Below, one piece after another: positions 31,265-43,164 of a stretch of 64,000 bases of DNA; position 1 is the stretch's first letter; every line of letters starts with the position of its first letter. The DNA lies in contig JAOWCC010000091.1 in NCBI GenBank assembly GCA_030867875.1, positions 868,001-932,000 on the forward strand, written 5' to 3'. The position numbers were made by a program, and so were the translations under genes. The notes under the pieces were generated by a model. The model was not told the DNA's origin. It saw only the letters and a list, made by a program, of their open reading frames with translations, and did no database searches. Origin of the DNA: Actinernus sp. WN-2022 (lineage: Eukaryota; Cnidaria; Anthozoa; Actiniaria; Actinernidae).

Positions 31265-32824
31265 TTACTCAGATATAAGAGGGTCATGGGTATTACACAG
31301 GAAAGCACACACACTCCACATCTGGTTCACAACACCAAATGTACTCAAGGGGATTACATTGTCCCAGATGTGAAAGTTTTTTATTTTATTGATTGCTCGC
31401 TCCACATGAATTCTAAGGCTTGCAATTTGTTGAGTCTTGATTACGTCTTCAGCTGACATTTGAGAGTCACCCCCCAGAAATGGAGGAATGTTCAATGATA
31501 CTCCTAGTGGTAACAGGTCTTGAATCTGGAACCCCTTGTCGGCCATCACAGAGTCCTCATCATCAAATGCCTGTGACAGGAAGCCACTTCTGATTACAAT
31601 TTCCCGGTCAGAAATGCTGCCAGTATATAATTGGCTAATAAAGGTAATTGCTCCACTTGGTGCAATACCCACTAATGCCTTTAACGTAACATGGTTCTTG
31701 TATGAACTGAATAGCTCAGAATTAAGGAGCAGGCTACTAGGCATTTCACAACGCACTTCAGTACAGTCAATAATGACTCGTGTCGTTTTATATTTCTCCT
31801 TAAATTCTGATGGCAGTGTTTCTGATATTACTTCACGTGATGGCCAAATGCATATCTGTCCCAGCTTTAGGTACATGAAATTAATCCAGGGTATAAAAAT
31901 CCGGCTGATTGTGGACTGGGACACACCATATAAATGGGCTAGATGTTGAACTGAAAATCCTCTTCTTAGACGACACATGACAATAAAAAATTGATCTGCA
32001 GGCTTAATTTTACGTTGACGTGCTCTTATATTAGCCCGAGGTTCGTATTCGTCTTCATAAAAATCATCTGGTACTTCAGCATTGTTCTTTTCACGAGGAC
32101 GAATGTTTTCACAATTAATACCAGGATCAAGAAACTCCAAAATTGCTAAAAGAGTATCACGGTTCGGAAAGCCAGTATAAAAAGATACATCTTCATCTCG
32201 AATGAAACGATCAACGTTAAATAACTTCGATGATATTGAATAATTCTCGCTTGTCAGAGTGGCAATATTTTCCTGTAGAGATCGATTCTCATTCTCAAGC
32301 ATCTCTACACGCATTTGTGACTGATGAAGATCGTTCTGAACATTCGACAGTTGTAGTTCAAGTTCATTTACATGATTCAGAGCTGCATTCAATTCCTCTC
32401 GAACAGTCACTTCAGATTTTTCTTCGACAATATCGTCGATGTCCATGGCAATTGGGTCAGTAGTGGTGGTTTCAACCTCGGCTCGTTGTGTTGTTGTTGC
32501 TGATTTAGCCAAAGGTATTCGCTCCTTTGGAGGCTTTCGTTTCTTTGGAGAGTCTTTCCATTTGAACTTGGAAGGCACAGCATCTGGCAAAGGATTTATT
32601 CGTCCATTTAAAGAATGTTTAAGATCGGTTGACTTGAAGTGACAAGAACAAACTTTGGTTTTCTCGTTGATGCGAAATTCTTCGCCTTCATCACGACGAA
32701 TGGCGTGTATCCACTGTTTTCGCTTTAAAGGCGCCTTGGGGAAGTTAAAAAACGAAACTTTTTCTCCATTATTGGATTGATATCCTCTTTGAGTACACCC
32801 TGGTACACAACAGTGCGAAGGCAT
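31265..32824 (-). CDS. ISL2EU THAP-DDE transposase
   Basis: 519 codons, no intron. I chose the ATG at 32824 because MPSHCCVPGCTQRGY is the canonical THAP start; an in-frame ATG 20 codons earlier has no domain. THAP zinc finger at residues 1-85 (C-x4-C, then VCSCHF, then AVPSKF). Basic linker, then a leucine-rich coiled coil at about 150-205. DDE nuclease of the Tnp_4 type in the C-terminal half: RVIIDCTEV (Asp), VMADKGF (Asp) and RIHVERAI (Glu), all three acids present. The THAP domain presumably binds the inverted repeats and the DDE domain cuts them. The ORF is undamaged, so this copy could be recently active. Confidence 0.9.
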   Translation of the reverse strand: MPSHCCVPGCTQRGYQSNNGEKVSFFNFPKAPLKRKQWIHAIRRDEGEEFRINEKTKVCSCHFKSTDLKHSLNGRINPLPDAVPSKFKWKDSPKKRKPPKERIPLAKSATTTQRAEVETTTTDPIAMDIDDIVEEKSEVTVREELNAALNHVNELELQLSNVQNDLHQSQMRVEMLENENRSLQENIATLTSENYSISSKLFNVDRFIRDEDVSFYTGFPNRDTLLAILEFLDPGINCENIRPREKNNAEVPDDFYEDEYEPRANIRARQRKIKPADQFFIVMCRLRRGFSVQHLAHLYGVSQSTISRIFIPWINFMYLKLGQICIWPSREVISETLPSEFKEKYKTTRVIIDCTEVRCEMPSSLLLNSELFSSYKNHVTLKALVGIAPSGAITFISQLYTGSISDREIVIRSGFLSQAFDDEDSVMADKGFQIQDLLPLGVSLNIPPFLGGDSQMSAEDVIKTQQIASLRIHVERAINKIKNFHIWDNVIPLSTFGVVNQMWSVCAFLCNTHDPLISE

Positions 32825-32914
32825 AGATAAAAACACTTTATAAACTGATGGAAACACTAGAGATATGTATAGGTTTGAAGACAAGTCACGATTGCAAAGA
32901 ATTAATTAATATTT

Positions 32915-32991
32915 ACAGACGACTGACTAGCCTCGTTTTCGATATCTCGGCCCAGGCCACCCTTGTCCTTCCGCCATGTTCGGAATCGGTG
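32915..32991. repeat. Right terminal inverted repeat of ISL2EU
   Basis: 77 bp, inverse complement of 28615-28691 with about one mismatch, flanked outside by TA. Confidence 0.9.
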
Positions 32992-32999
32992 TATAGGAT

Positions 33000-35900
33000 C
33001 TCACGAGTAAGGGGTCACTTTACTGCAACAGTGTTGACTGTTACCGCCACTCTGCTTGGACTGCTCAGCTATAAGATCTCACAAGAAAGTGGTCACTTTA
33101 CTGCAGCAGCTCAGCTCAAAGATCTTGCAACAGTCACAATAGCCACATCCTTGCCCAAGACACTAACATTGCTGATACAATTAATATTGATTAATTGAAC
33201 TAGCCAAAATCTAGACCAAATACAATGTACTGAATTCATTTTTGAAGTACATTAAACTAGCCAAATCTAATTAATGAAATGTAAATTGCACAAAATGCAA
33301 TATAATGATAATAATGTATTTTATCTTTTACTACAATATACATGTCAGTAATAAATAGATATAACATCTGATTGACTTTATACAAGTAAAAATAGGGGTG
33401 CAGGCTATGTGAAATAAGTTTTGTTAATCGAGTCAGTGCATATATAAATTACATTAAAATAGGAACAGATTGATTAAGTTAATCATACATTGAACACATA
33501 AAAGAACCCTAGATCTGCCCAAGCATTTAGGTTTGAGTCTATATAAATGCCCAGTCATTTAATATAATTTTCTTATGTTATGGTCTGATGATTTATAAAT
33601 ATTGGAACTTTAACACTTTATGCCCCAAGGGCTTTTAACTGATTTTTGGCTCATTCTAGACTGCAACAAACCCTCCCCCCCTAAGAAAACTGTAGTCACT
33701 GTTACCATGGAATTTTCATCTGACAAATAATACTGGGGGCTCAAAGTTTTTTGTCGGCCATTTTAGATACGTTGACGTCGCATTGCTACGGAGCTGGAGG
33801 GAAGTTGGTTTGGAGGAATACAGAATTTAAGGCTTTTTAATGCATTTTTTTTCATTTTTAGAGTGCTGGAGGACATCATTAAGTCTGATGAGAGCTTGAA
33901 TCAGCACTTTCTCGAAGAACTGAGGCTGTGCCTGCTATTGTGATAGAGAAAGAGTCTCATTTTCCACTCGTGAATGGGCCAGGACGTCTTCTGTCACTTT
34001 TTTAGCGTGGGCTTTATTTTATAAATGGAGGTCTGGAGCCACCTATCATAGCTTTTTTGGAATATTGGACAACATTTACTTGCCATTGATTCCAATATGA
34101 AGCTATTAGGTCGAAATGGCTTTAGACTTCTTCTATATTTTGAAGAATGAAGATGGGGGAAGGGCCATGCCGCTGTTTGGTAGGATTTCCCGGCATGCTT
34201 TGCGGTCATTATGGATGAATTTAGCTTGTTGTGAAGTGCTTGTGGACAGAATGGCTTGGTGCTGGGCAAGTTTAGGTGTTGGGAGACAGAAAGTGAGGTT
34301 AGTGCAAACATGAAACTCTAAATTTTATGTGAAATATGTATTTTTGTGAGAAAATTTAGAATCTGAGGAGAATTTTTTTTTTCTGTAACTGTCATTTTAG
34401 TCCCTTTTTCTGCAGTGAAATAATGTCAACTATAGTTAACTTGTGCAAAGAAAGGAGGATTTAGATGAAATTATTCATTTTTAATATGCCTAATGCAGTT
34501 CAATAGGATCATTGGTCTATACATTAAGGTGTACGGGAATCTCAGGGCATTGCTCTTTGAACTTAGTCAGATTTAAATCCTCAAACCTCAGTAACCAGTA
34601 ATAGTGCCATATGGCACTCTTGGGACATAAAGGGTTAAAGGGACTGTCAACACCCAAATGACGAATTTTCTGATGAAGAAAAACAAAAATAGCAGAGTAT
34701 GCTACCTAGGTCTACTGGAGAAAATACTTCCTTCAACCTTTTAACTTTCATCCTTAATCTCCTCTTCTTTTCATACTCTCTTCTTTTTTCCTTTACATGC
34801 CGCCCCATCTGAACTGATATGAAGCATCGTTGTAATATCATTTATTATCATATATTGTTTCAGCCAATCAGGGCAAATGCAGCTTTGCTATGCAATACAG
34901 GGTAGTACATAACGATCCAGATGCTCGGTAACAAAATTTAAACTATGCATCCCTACTGGTCTCATAACGCATCCACTACTGGTTTTATAATGCACATATG
35001 ATCGGCTTCCCCTAGGGGTAGACCCCTGGGCCGATCAGGACCCGGTTGTTCAAAGAAAGGGTGACTTTATCCCTAGAATAGTGCTACCCCAAGGTTAAGT
35101 CTGTTACCCTTTGGATAGTTAACCAAAGGGCAAATCTGCATTGCTGAATTTTGGGTTAGGCAGAGGTTAACTATCCCAAGTGTAATATAGGAAAACCATC
35201 CCAGAAATCAGCAGACACTCGAGGAGTTGGGAAATCATAGCCATCACACATGAAGAGTGACTTTCGATTTGTCAAATTTGAAATGAAACCTGAACACGAA
35301 TTTCACTTCAACTGAGCAAGCAATTTCGTGAAGTTGATATATTTGAGGCAAGCAAGGAAAATAATGTTAATCACAATATTAAAAATAAACCAAGCGACCA
35401 ATGTATAAAAATATTGTGAACATTTGATTTGAAGTTACAAAAATTAATGTTGTCAATGCTGCCATCCCTTATTTGTTTCTGGGTCTTAATAATGTAGGGA
35501 TCTTTATAACTTTAACGTCTTCCGAAAACCAAGTAATAAACACACAGGTTTATTATATACATAACAAATATGATTTACTGGCCCAAAGTCCTCATAAGAA
35601 TTAAAATGAATTTTATCATACAACTTAAAAACATTATCCAGCCATTACTCAATGATTTGAAAATCAAAATGTCAAATACTAGTAAAGTGACAGTTCAATC
35701 ACACATGTAAATAAAGGAAGTTCTTGAAAGAAATGCTACATGTACACATAAGTGGAAAGTAATAATTTTTCCAAAGAAAAATTTAATTCCCATGCACGTT
35801 TGGGGCTGGGACGAGAATGAAATGTGATGTCATAAACAGAACTTGTCTCTTTGCGGGTATAAGGCATTGGCATATTTGCAAAACAATTGAATATATAACT

Positions 35901-36990
35901 GAGAAAGATGATAGTATTTCAATAAACTTTTCAGAGAACTTTATTCGTCAAGGCCTTTCATGCAATGGTGCATCAAGCGTGTTCTGGTGATGACATCAAA
36001 CTAGACCCAGTGCCAATTTTGTAAAGCGCTCTAGCCCGCTTGATTTCGGTCCACAGGCAACCCATGACACATTTTTGGGCAACTATGAACGGCCAATACA
36101 CCACAACAAATAACTCAACTCAACTTTTTATGCCAAACCCTTTGGCTATGGCGTTTAGTCTCTTCGCAAGAAATATAATTAACTAGGGCTTACATGTATA
36201 TGCACTTTAATTCCTGTGCATGGAATATAAGTTAGAACTCCCTGTGCCCATGCTCCAGACTTCTTTTATCCTTCTGAGCAATATATGAGCAAGGTTGCAT
36301 AAAAAAAACACTCAGAGTCAACAGTTGCTCAGCTTAGGTTGAAATATAACAAGGGTAACTGTGAAAGAAGGCTACTTTTTGGTGTTTATACAAAGTCCCT
36401 CTTTTTGCCAGTATCACAATTGCCTTGCCATCTATTTTGTGTTCTATTTGCAAAAGTAGAAAGACTGCTAAATATTTAGACAATCGTAGAATTTGGCGTA
36501 TAACATGTTCGTTGCACAGAAAGTAACTGCTTCGATAAATATTAAATATAACACAATCATGCTCTTACCTCCCACAAAACCAAGGGGGAAAAAGTATTTT
36601 GTGTGATGTGAATACTGAACTGATAACTAAGTTTATATTAGAGTTTAATCAAAGGAGGAATACAAGTTATGTAAAACTACTTTCGTTTGGCCGCTTCCAT
36701 TGGCATTGGGCGCCAAAATGAATCAAATAGAGCTCCAACGCCTAACATCTCGCTGCAATTTTTCTAAAAACTGCTGCTAAAAACTTTTACCTCGCAAATT
36801 CTGTGAATTAGGTTTTCATAGCATGTTGAAATGTTTTTTTTTCTGACAATGTAGGTCCAATTTAAAAGTACAGCAAAGAAAGAAGATCACAAAATAATTC
36901 GTTTGACAGATTTGGCGCCAAATCGAATTTGATCGAACTTCTGCGATTTCTGAAACGCTTCTCAAATACAATGTTGAACTAGCTGTTTAC
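33000..36990. other. Long gene-poor stretch
   Basis: I find no exon with convincing splice sites. A short open piece at about 33863-33930 (VLEDIIKSDESLNQHF) follows an acceptor-like TTTTTAG but closes with two stops. TTAAAGGGACTGTCAACACC at about 34634 looks like the end of a TTAA-type element, without a visible partner. Near 33001-33110, two copies of GATCTCACGAGTAAGGGGTCACTTTACTGCA-like sequence form an imperfect direct repeat. Confidence 0.35.
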
Positions 36991-37147
36991 AGGTTGTTTA
37001 GATGTTGTCTTTTCTGTAAAACTCTCACTTACCTAAGTACAGAAATGAAATCAAAGACAAAGAAGATCAGATTTACTCATTTAGCGTGCTGCAGTGAGTG
37101 TGAAGCTATAAAAGCCTATGTGTATGACGAGTACCGTACAGTCTCAC

Positions 37148-37241
37148 CTTCGAATTTTTCACCAATTTCTTTGTCAAATTCTTCCTCCATCCATTTCTTT
37201 ACCTCTGTGACTGACATTTCTTTCACGTTCCGAGTATCCAT
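37148..37241 (-). CDS. First exon of a gene with a SAM-like N-terminus
   Basis: ATG at 37241, 94 nt, donor TCGAAG|GTGAGA. Encodes MDTRNVKEMSVTEVKKWM followed by an acidic helix EEEFDKEIGEKFE, which fits the first helices of a SAM domain (protein interaction). No further exon was identified to the left, so the gene is incomplete in my reading. Confidence 0.45.
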
Positions 37242-38885
37242 GTCATCCGAATTTGGCCAATTCAAGATTTTATTTTTAACACAACCCACCGCTCGAAGAT
37301 CTGCTCAAGAAGAGCGAATTCAAGCAGTGACGTCACACTACGGCCCACTAGGTTCGCTATGATTGGCTCCTTTTTCTATGATGCGCTGTGATTGGCCTGC
37401 AGTGGCGCGGGATGAATTTTCCGGCCGTTTTTTTGCAGAGAAAGAAAATAAAATGGCGAAAAGACCATCGGACCTGGTCGAGGGACGAAATAGTTATTTG
37501 TCACTATCAGTCCTTACAGTACAAACACGTTCACTGTCCATGTTTAGATTGTGTTGATGCTCCAGTATCAACCTCCACGGAATATGAACACTGGAAAAAG
37601 TTCAATGCTGTTGAGAATGATCAAGTTCTTGCTCTCAACCCCAGCCGGCTAAGGTGAGTTAAGCTTATTAAAATACAGAGCTCTTCGATTATCGTTAGTT
37701 TTAAACTTAATTACTGCCTACTGGTAACTTTAGACTAGTGGTTTTAAAAGCTTAATTTGCCTATGGTAAAACTGAAAAAACATGTGTAAGCTTATGCACA
37801 CACTAAACCTGATCCTCCCACCCCTAAGAAGTTCAGTGGTTGGCCCCTAATGACATTTAAGGCTTAATATATAATCACTTTAAAAATATATATAATTATA
37901 TGAACTACATGATTGTGGTCTGAATCCCTAAAATTACTTTCCAGTGAACAGTCATGTGATTCCACCTCACAAAATAATCTGCAAGAAAGTAACAGCCTCT
38001 CCAATGAAACTGAAAGCACATTTATTGATGAAGGGTATGAAGAAAGTGGTGAACATTCAAGCCTTGATTTAAATCAGTGCCAACCCAGTGTAGATGCCAG
38101 TGCTGCTGCGCATTTCTGTGACAGTTCATCAGGTAAAGACCTCACCAACAGCAGAGATAATTTGTGCCATTTTAAGAGCATTAAACTTGGTGGATCAAAT
38201 GAATGGTTCTGTAAATGACTTTGTTGATGTACTGAATTTTGCTAAGGATTTATACTGCAGAAATGACACCACACATGTTTTGTTCTGGCCAAAAGACTGG
38301 AGAGAAACAGAGACACTCTTAAAAGAATGTGGTTATAAAGGTCCCAAAGAACTTTACATTTGCCTTGATCAAAGTCATTATTGTCAGTGAGATATTATGG
38401 AAAATTGTGACGCCAAGTGCAGTCGTGGAAACCCAGGTACCATCAAATATTATTATTTGGGACTACCAGACAAAATTGAGAAGTGGTGTGCTAATCCTGT
38501 CATGTGTAAAACGATGATGGCACACTGGGAGAACAGTGGACATTGGCTAAATGGTGTTGGGGAGAACTTCTCAATGAAAGACATTTGGGATGGATCTCGT
38601 TTCAATGATCTGAAGTGGTTCTGGGACCCAGATTCTACTTGGATGTTACCAGTGAAATGCACGCATTGCAAAAATGTAATAAGTGCTGATGAAATAAGAG
38701 CATTCACAGAAGTCAATGGGAACTTCGATGTAGAGTGTGATGAGTGCGACACAAGATGGAACCACCAGCCTTGTTATGCCAAAGGGGAACCACGCAATAT
38801 TGCACTTATCGGCCATTGGGATGGGTGGCAACCATTTGGTTTTCCAGGTGCTCATAGCTGTGGTATGTACTAATTAAGTATAGTT

Positions 38886-38974
38886 TAATAAACGAGCAGC
38901 AGGACGTAGAGGACGTAGAGGACGTAGCCCAAGTGTTTTAGATCTGATAAAACACTGCTGCGAGTTTATTGAAC
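38886..38974. repeat. Hairpin with GACGTAGAG triplication
   Basis: AATAAACGAGCAGCAG and CTGCTGCGAGTTTATT pair around three GGACGTAGA units. Lies in an intron of the decayed + gene. Confidence 0.55.
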
Positions 38975-40000
38975 GACTTGAAACCTTTACACCTAAAGAT
39001 CGAGTTAGTGTTTAAATAGGTATTTTGGTGATACAACTTATTTTGGCCAGGAAAAGCCAATTTGTTTGTAAATTAACGTGAAACTTTATCAGATATAAAG
39101 ATGTATCCACGGTCACTGATTTCCTTTGTTTTTGCTTCATTAATTATTCATAAGTTTTTAAAATAAATATCAGGGTTCTCAATAAAATTATCAAATAACA
39201 CATGCATGCACTTTTTACAAGGGAACACACGGCTCTTTTTGTGTTGTCAACTTATATTATAACATTTGGAATAATTAATTACTAGTGAAGGGTACATATA
39301 GGAGTGCTGTAAGTAGCATCCATAACATTGTACTATACATGTAGCAACATGTGTTATATTACTGACAACCCTAAACATTTTCATGCATACAGGACTGGCA
39401 TCTAGGACCATTTATCAGCTATGTTGTTTTTATATATTAACTCACAATTTCAATACATCATATAAATGTGTTTTAACATTGAACAAATCAGTTGTACTAG
39501 CTACATGTAGTTGTTACATTGTGGTTTAGAAATAAAAATATATCATACAGGAGCAATTGAAGTTACCATTGCCAATATGTACAAGATGGATAGAAGTGCT
39601 ACAGATGAAGTCTATGTGGTTGGGTTCGTTCCATCTTACAGCCTGCCGAAAAAACGCCCCTGTGCTCTCGATCCATTCCTTGATTCTCTGATAAGTGATG
39701 TGGTGGACATATTTATTCATGGTATGTAAGGTTGTGATTGTGTTAAAATAAGGTGGAAAATTATTTACTGTTCTCATTGATTTTTCTTAACTTGTGAAAC
39801 AAAATAGATCTAATAATCAGTGCCTGTAATATTAGGCCTATTAACAAACAAAAGAAAACAAACTATTTTAAAAAGAGTGTTATAAAGTGTAATTACTCTA
39901 CTCATCTCAGTTATATGACTGTTCTGAATTATAATAGTCAGCCATTAAGTCTCGTTAAATGTTACAAGTCTGTGCATGAATACAGCATAATGTATATTTG

Positions 40001-40132
40001 AAGGGCTGTGTGCAACAACGGCGTAAGTGACTACTGATCACATTCTAAATTCTCTTTCAAGTTCTATGTTTTCTAAGGGAGAATTTAGAATGTGACCAGC
40101 AGTCACTTATGCCCTTTTTGCACACAGCCCTT
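40001..40132. mobile_element. 132-bp foldback element
   Basis: AAGGGCTGTGTGCAACAACG at the left and its diverged inverse complement ending CACACAGCCCTT at the right, with about 50-bp arms (GTGACTACTGATCACATTCTA against its partner) and a small loop. A compact MITE in the last intron of the decayed + gene. Confidence 0.75.
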
Positions 40133-40695
40133 CATTTGTTCTTCAGTGGGTTGCCACCATTCTGTTGATCTGTACCATCCATGGTTGTTAATATTATGAT
40201 GATAATTTTTGAGATTAAATTATTATTAAGTTTAGAAATTAAATACCAAATTGGGTTCCTTAATTCTAACTTATACAGTCATGTACTTGTTTATTATAGG
40301 CCTAGAAGTCACATATGCAGGGTCATTTCACTGTCTTCCTCCTGGATCCGCACCTTGATTCTCCTTTGGACAGGAGATTATCCAACCCAACATGAGGTTG
40401 GGAAATTTATCAAGCATGGAAAGTACCCTTGCCGGAGGGACAAACTGAAAGTTTAATAGTTTTTATGTAGAGCCGGTGACATCTTAATATGTACATGTAT
40501 ATACTGGTACAGGTATATAGTCAAGAACTGAAGTCAAAAATCAACATTAAAATGAGTATGGTAGATGCACGAAAGCCTACACTAGTATAATATACATATA
40601 ATAAATCATTTTAACTGTGTTTTGCATCAATGAATAGAATAAAATATGAAAACCTAGCTTCCTTATGATCTACACTACATGACTTTTGTATAATG

Positions 40696-40827
40696 TATAT
40701 GTTGTGGTTTAATTTTTCCTTGGTTCACATTTTATTTTCCTTTGTTATTTATTCATTATCATATATTAAAAACAATGGAAAAATAAAAAGTGAACCAAGG
40801 ATAAAATTGAACCACAACATGTATACA
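40696..40827. mobile_element. 130-bp foldback element
   Basis: GTATATGTTGTGGTTTAATT and the inverse of AATTGAACCACAACATGTATAC enclose an AT-rich loop; CCTTGGTTCAC and GTGAACCAAGG pair inside. Confidence 0.75.
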
Positions 40828-41270
40828 TAACGAAGTTTTCAAGTCGAAAATCCCACAAACGCCTAACTATAAGAAGTATTCAAGTCGAAAATTCCAGAAA
40901 ACCTTGAGTATATAAAGTATTCAAGTCGAAAACCGCCAGGAGTCTTTAAGTCTCGATGAGTATTCTAAATTTGCACTTAACGGATATCAGCTGTTTCAAG
41001 CGAATTCAATATATATTTATTGGTATTCGTAAATGAAATGCCCAGAACACTTAAAGTATTCTTAGGTATTCGGACTCGAAAATGGAAAACAGTCCGTGTT
41101 TGAGTTGCATATCCCAGTTGTACTTGACGTACATGTAGGTTGGTTTGAAGGCTAAAGGATACGTATGTATACCAGGCTTGTTGCGGTCCGTTTTCGAACA
41201 TCTTCAGACCCGAATACGCAGCATTTCGCGCAGTGGTAGCAAACAACAGAGCTACATTGTAGGCTCCAAA

Positions 41271-42254
41271 TTACACTCGTTCTCAATAACACGTGCAGGT
41301 TCGAAACGAAACTCCTGACTTCGAAGTCGTTTCTGGTGGATGTCAATCAAACGGTTTCCATGGAGTTTGAAGTGAACCGTTGTGTGAGTAAATTCGGGAA
41401 ACTAGCATTTTATAAACATGGCAAAGTCTTTCCCAAAGTCGCTTAGATGGAGAGTAATCATGCTTAGAGCCAAGGGTTTGCAAAATAGGGAAATCACATA
41501 AACTTTATGTGTGAGCGAGCGGTTTGTGTATAAGATCAAAAGAGGGAAATCGCATCAACTTTATGTGTGAGCGAGCGGTTTGTGTATAAGATCAAAATAG
41601 GGAAATCGCATAAACTTTATGTGTGAGCGAGCGGTTTGTGTATAAGATCAAAATAGGGAAATCGCATAAACTTTGTGTGAGCGAGCGGTTTGTGTATAAG
41701 ATCAAAATAGGGAAATCGCATAAACTTTGTGTGTGATCATGAGCGAGCGGTTTGTGTATAAGAAATCTGATTGTTTATATAGCTTCAAAGGTCTTGTAAA
41801 AATAGTTATAGTTATTTTTATTCATCCAGTTGCAGATATGCTCCTTATAAGAGGTTTTATCGAGCAATACCCTCGAGCTCTACCTCGACGAGCTCCAAGC
41901 ATGGATACAAAATTCGACAGGGCAAATATCTTTTTTGAAACTCTCAGGACATGGATTATCGGCAATGCCCTCCACTCGACTGACATTTCGGTGAGGAATT
42001 CAAGCAAATAACAATAGTTTTTCGGCTTAGTATCCGCCATATCTCTACCTATGTCGCCTCAAATTACTTACGATTTCGTTGACCTCCTACACTATTTATG
42101 TTTCCTCCACATCTGGGAGTTGTATGGCGACGTTATATTTAGCATGCAGACCAGTGTTGCCATAGAAATATAGTTGAGTGACATCCACCAAATTGACGTT
42201 TTCCGTTGGAAATTCAATTTCGAACCTGCACGTGTTATTGAGAACGAGTGTAAG
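41271..42254. mobile_element. 984-bp inverted-repeat DNA element
   Basis: A 36-bp exact inverted repeat at 41271-41306 and 42219-42254 begins TTACACTCGTTCTCAATAAC; weaker pairing extends inward (GGATGTCA(A/C)TCAA). Just inside is an ATG frame at 41419, MAKSFPKSLRWRVIMLRAKG, 27 codons, that looks like the first helices of a transposase helix-turn-helix. A 56-bp tandem repeat follows, then an open stretch (41766-42011) containing RRAPSMDTKFDRANIFFET. Probably an internally deleted DNA transposon. Its right end lies 3 bp from the pogo element. Confidence 0.65.
41486..41762. repeat. 56-bp tandem repeat, five copies
   Basis: GGGAAATC(A/G)CAT starts at 41488, 41544, 41600, 41656 and 41710. Each unit contains GTGAGCGAGCGGTTTGTGTA. 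It sits inside the 984-bp element. Confidence 0.9.
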
Positions 42255-42504
42255 TACCTTATTACATGAAATTTTGGCGACACTTAAATTTAGCGAATTT
42301 AGCGATTTTTCTAAAAATCGCTCAATTAAAATGCACCAAAATTAATTGTCGCTAAATTTAAATCGTCGCTAAATTAAAGTGAGTACAATATGAAATTGCG
42401 CCATCTGGTCAGTTTCACACGATCATGCTGTTGGACGGTCGATTATGACGTGTATCGGATGTCTCGTGCACATTGCACTCATTCTTCGCTAGTGGTATTA
42501 AATT

Positions 42505-43068
42505 TTGCATTCCCGCGGATTCCACGTTTATAAAGAGCTGTGGAATCCTAGACTAAATGAAAAGCTTGACACAATTCACGAGGAAAATAATCCGCACGAC
42601 CGCTACGCAGTTGCTGCAATAAGAAAATCTGTTAGTCGGCTTAGACCAGTCGTAGTTGGACACCTACCACGGGAAATCTCAAGGTTTACAAGATTTATCA
42701 TTCTACATGGTGCTACTGTGAAAGTAAAGGTTAGTGACACGAAATATCGGAGATCCCCACTCATTCAAGGCGGACTAGAAACTCCAGTTGAAGTTAAAGT
42801 GCAGATGGAAAATTCCTCTGAAAAAGCGCTGAGTAAATATAAAACACTTATAGCCGAAAATTACCATGAGCCAGTAGATGGAAAGTACATAGATGCCACC
42901 CCAGATATTCTGAAAGCTTTGTATTCCGAAGACGAATTAACAGATTTTGAGGTTATAAGCGACAAAGAGGTGGACACGAATACAATAGAGGCAGAGCTGA
43001 ATAGTGTTATTTTGGAGACTGGCGGCAAAGATGTTCCCATGGGATCAACTGACATTACAATAGATTAG
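42505..43068 (+). CDS. HIRAN-domain protein of the pogo element
   Basis: An open frame of 187 codons; the first in-frame codon (TTG) is not a good start, so an upstream exon is likely. Residues 5-85 have the HIRAN pattern: GFHVYKELWNPRLNE, then ENNPHDRYAVAAI, then VVGHLPREISRF. HIRAN domains bind DNA 3' ends in helicases such as HLTF; stand-alone HIRAN ORFs next to pogo transposases would be accessory proteins. The C-terminal half is acidic with no recognised domain. Ends 97 bp before the transposase frame. Confidence 0.7.
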   Translation: MHSRGFHVYKELWNPRLNEKLDTIHEENNPHDRYAVAAIRKSVSRLRPVVVGHLPREISRFTRFIILHGATVKVKVSDTKYRRSPLIQGGLETPVEVKVQMENSSEKALSKYKTLIAENYHEPVDGKYIDATPDILKALYSEDELTDFEVISDKEVDTNTIEAELNSVILETGGKDVPMGSTDITID

Positions 43069-43164
43069 TCCTCTTTATGACAGTTCAAGCGTGTCCTACA
43101 CTGACCCCGGATATCATCTTTCTTATCATCTTTCTAAGTGCAGTGAAAATGTCCTTATTCCAGT

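Larger units (their letters stand above)
28615..32991. mobile_element. ISL2EU-type DNA transposon, 4.38 kb, near complete
   Basis: Terminal inverted repeats of 77 bp at 28615-28691 and 32915-32991 match except at about one base; both start CACCGATTCCGAACATGG. Each end is flanked by TA (28613-28614 and 32992-32993), fitting a TA target duplication. Inside are two convergent genes: an SAP/SWIM/YqaJ protein on + and a THAP-DDE transposase on -. That pair of proteins with TA targets is the hallmark of ISL2EU (IS4EU). The transposase ORF is open; the YqaJ gene has a frame problem near its 5' end. Confidence 0.88.
37453..40456 (+). pseudogene. Decayed multi-exon gene of unknown, probably transposon-related family
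   Basis: Exons on +: about 37388/37453-37653, 37945-38862, 39551-39721, 40300-40456, with good GT-AG sites and matching phases. Conserved-looking blocks: HCPCLDCVDAPVSTSTEY (Cys cluster); EIICAILRALNLVDQMNG; IKYYYLGLPDKIEKW; EIWDGSRFNDLKWFW-like segment; CTHCKN...CDECDTRW knuckles; NIALIGHWDGWQPFGF; GAIEVTIANMYKMDR; TLILLWTGDYPTQHEVGKF. One-base frame breaks occur near 38135, 38390 and 40345. Multi-copy cnidarian proteins with a 'GHWDGWQPF' block come to mind, but I cannot name the family. Confidence 0.6.

Noticed and set aside
31536..31949. 137-codon + strand ORF
   Set aside because: Antisense to the THAP-DDE transposase.
36994..37362. 122-codon + strand ORF
   Set aside because: The minus strand has a better case (ATG, SAM-like helices, good donor) and the + frame has no motif.
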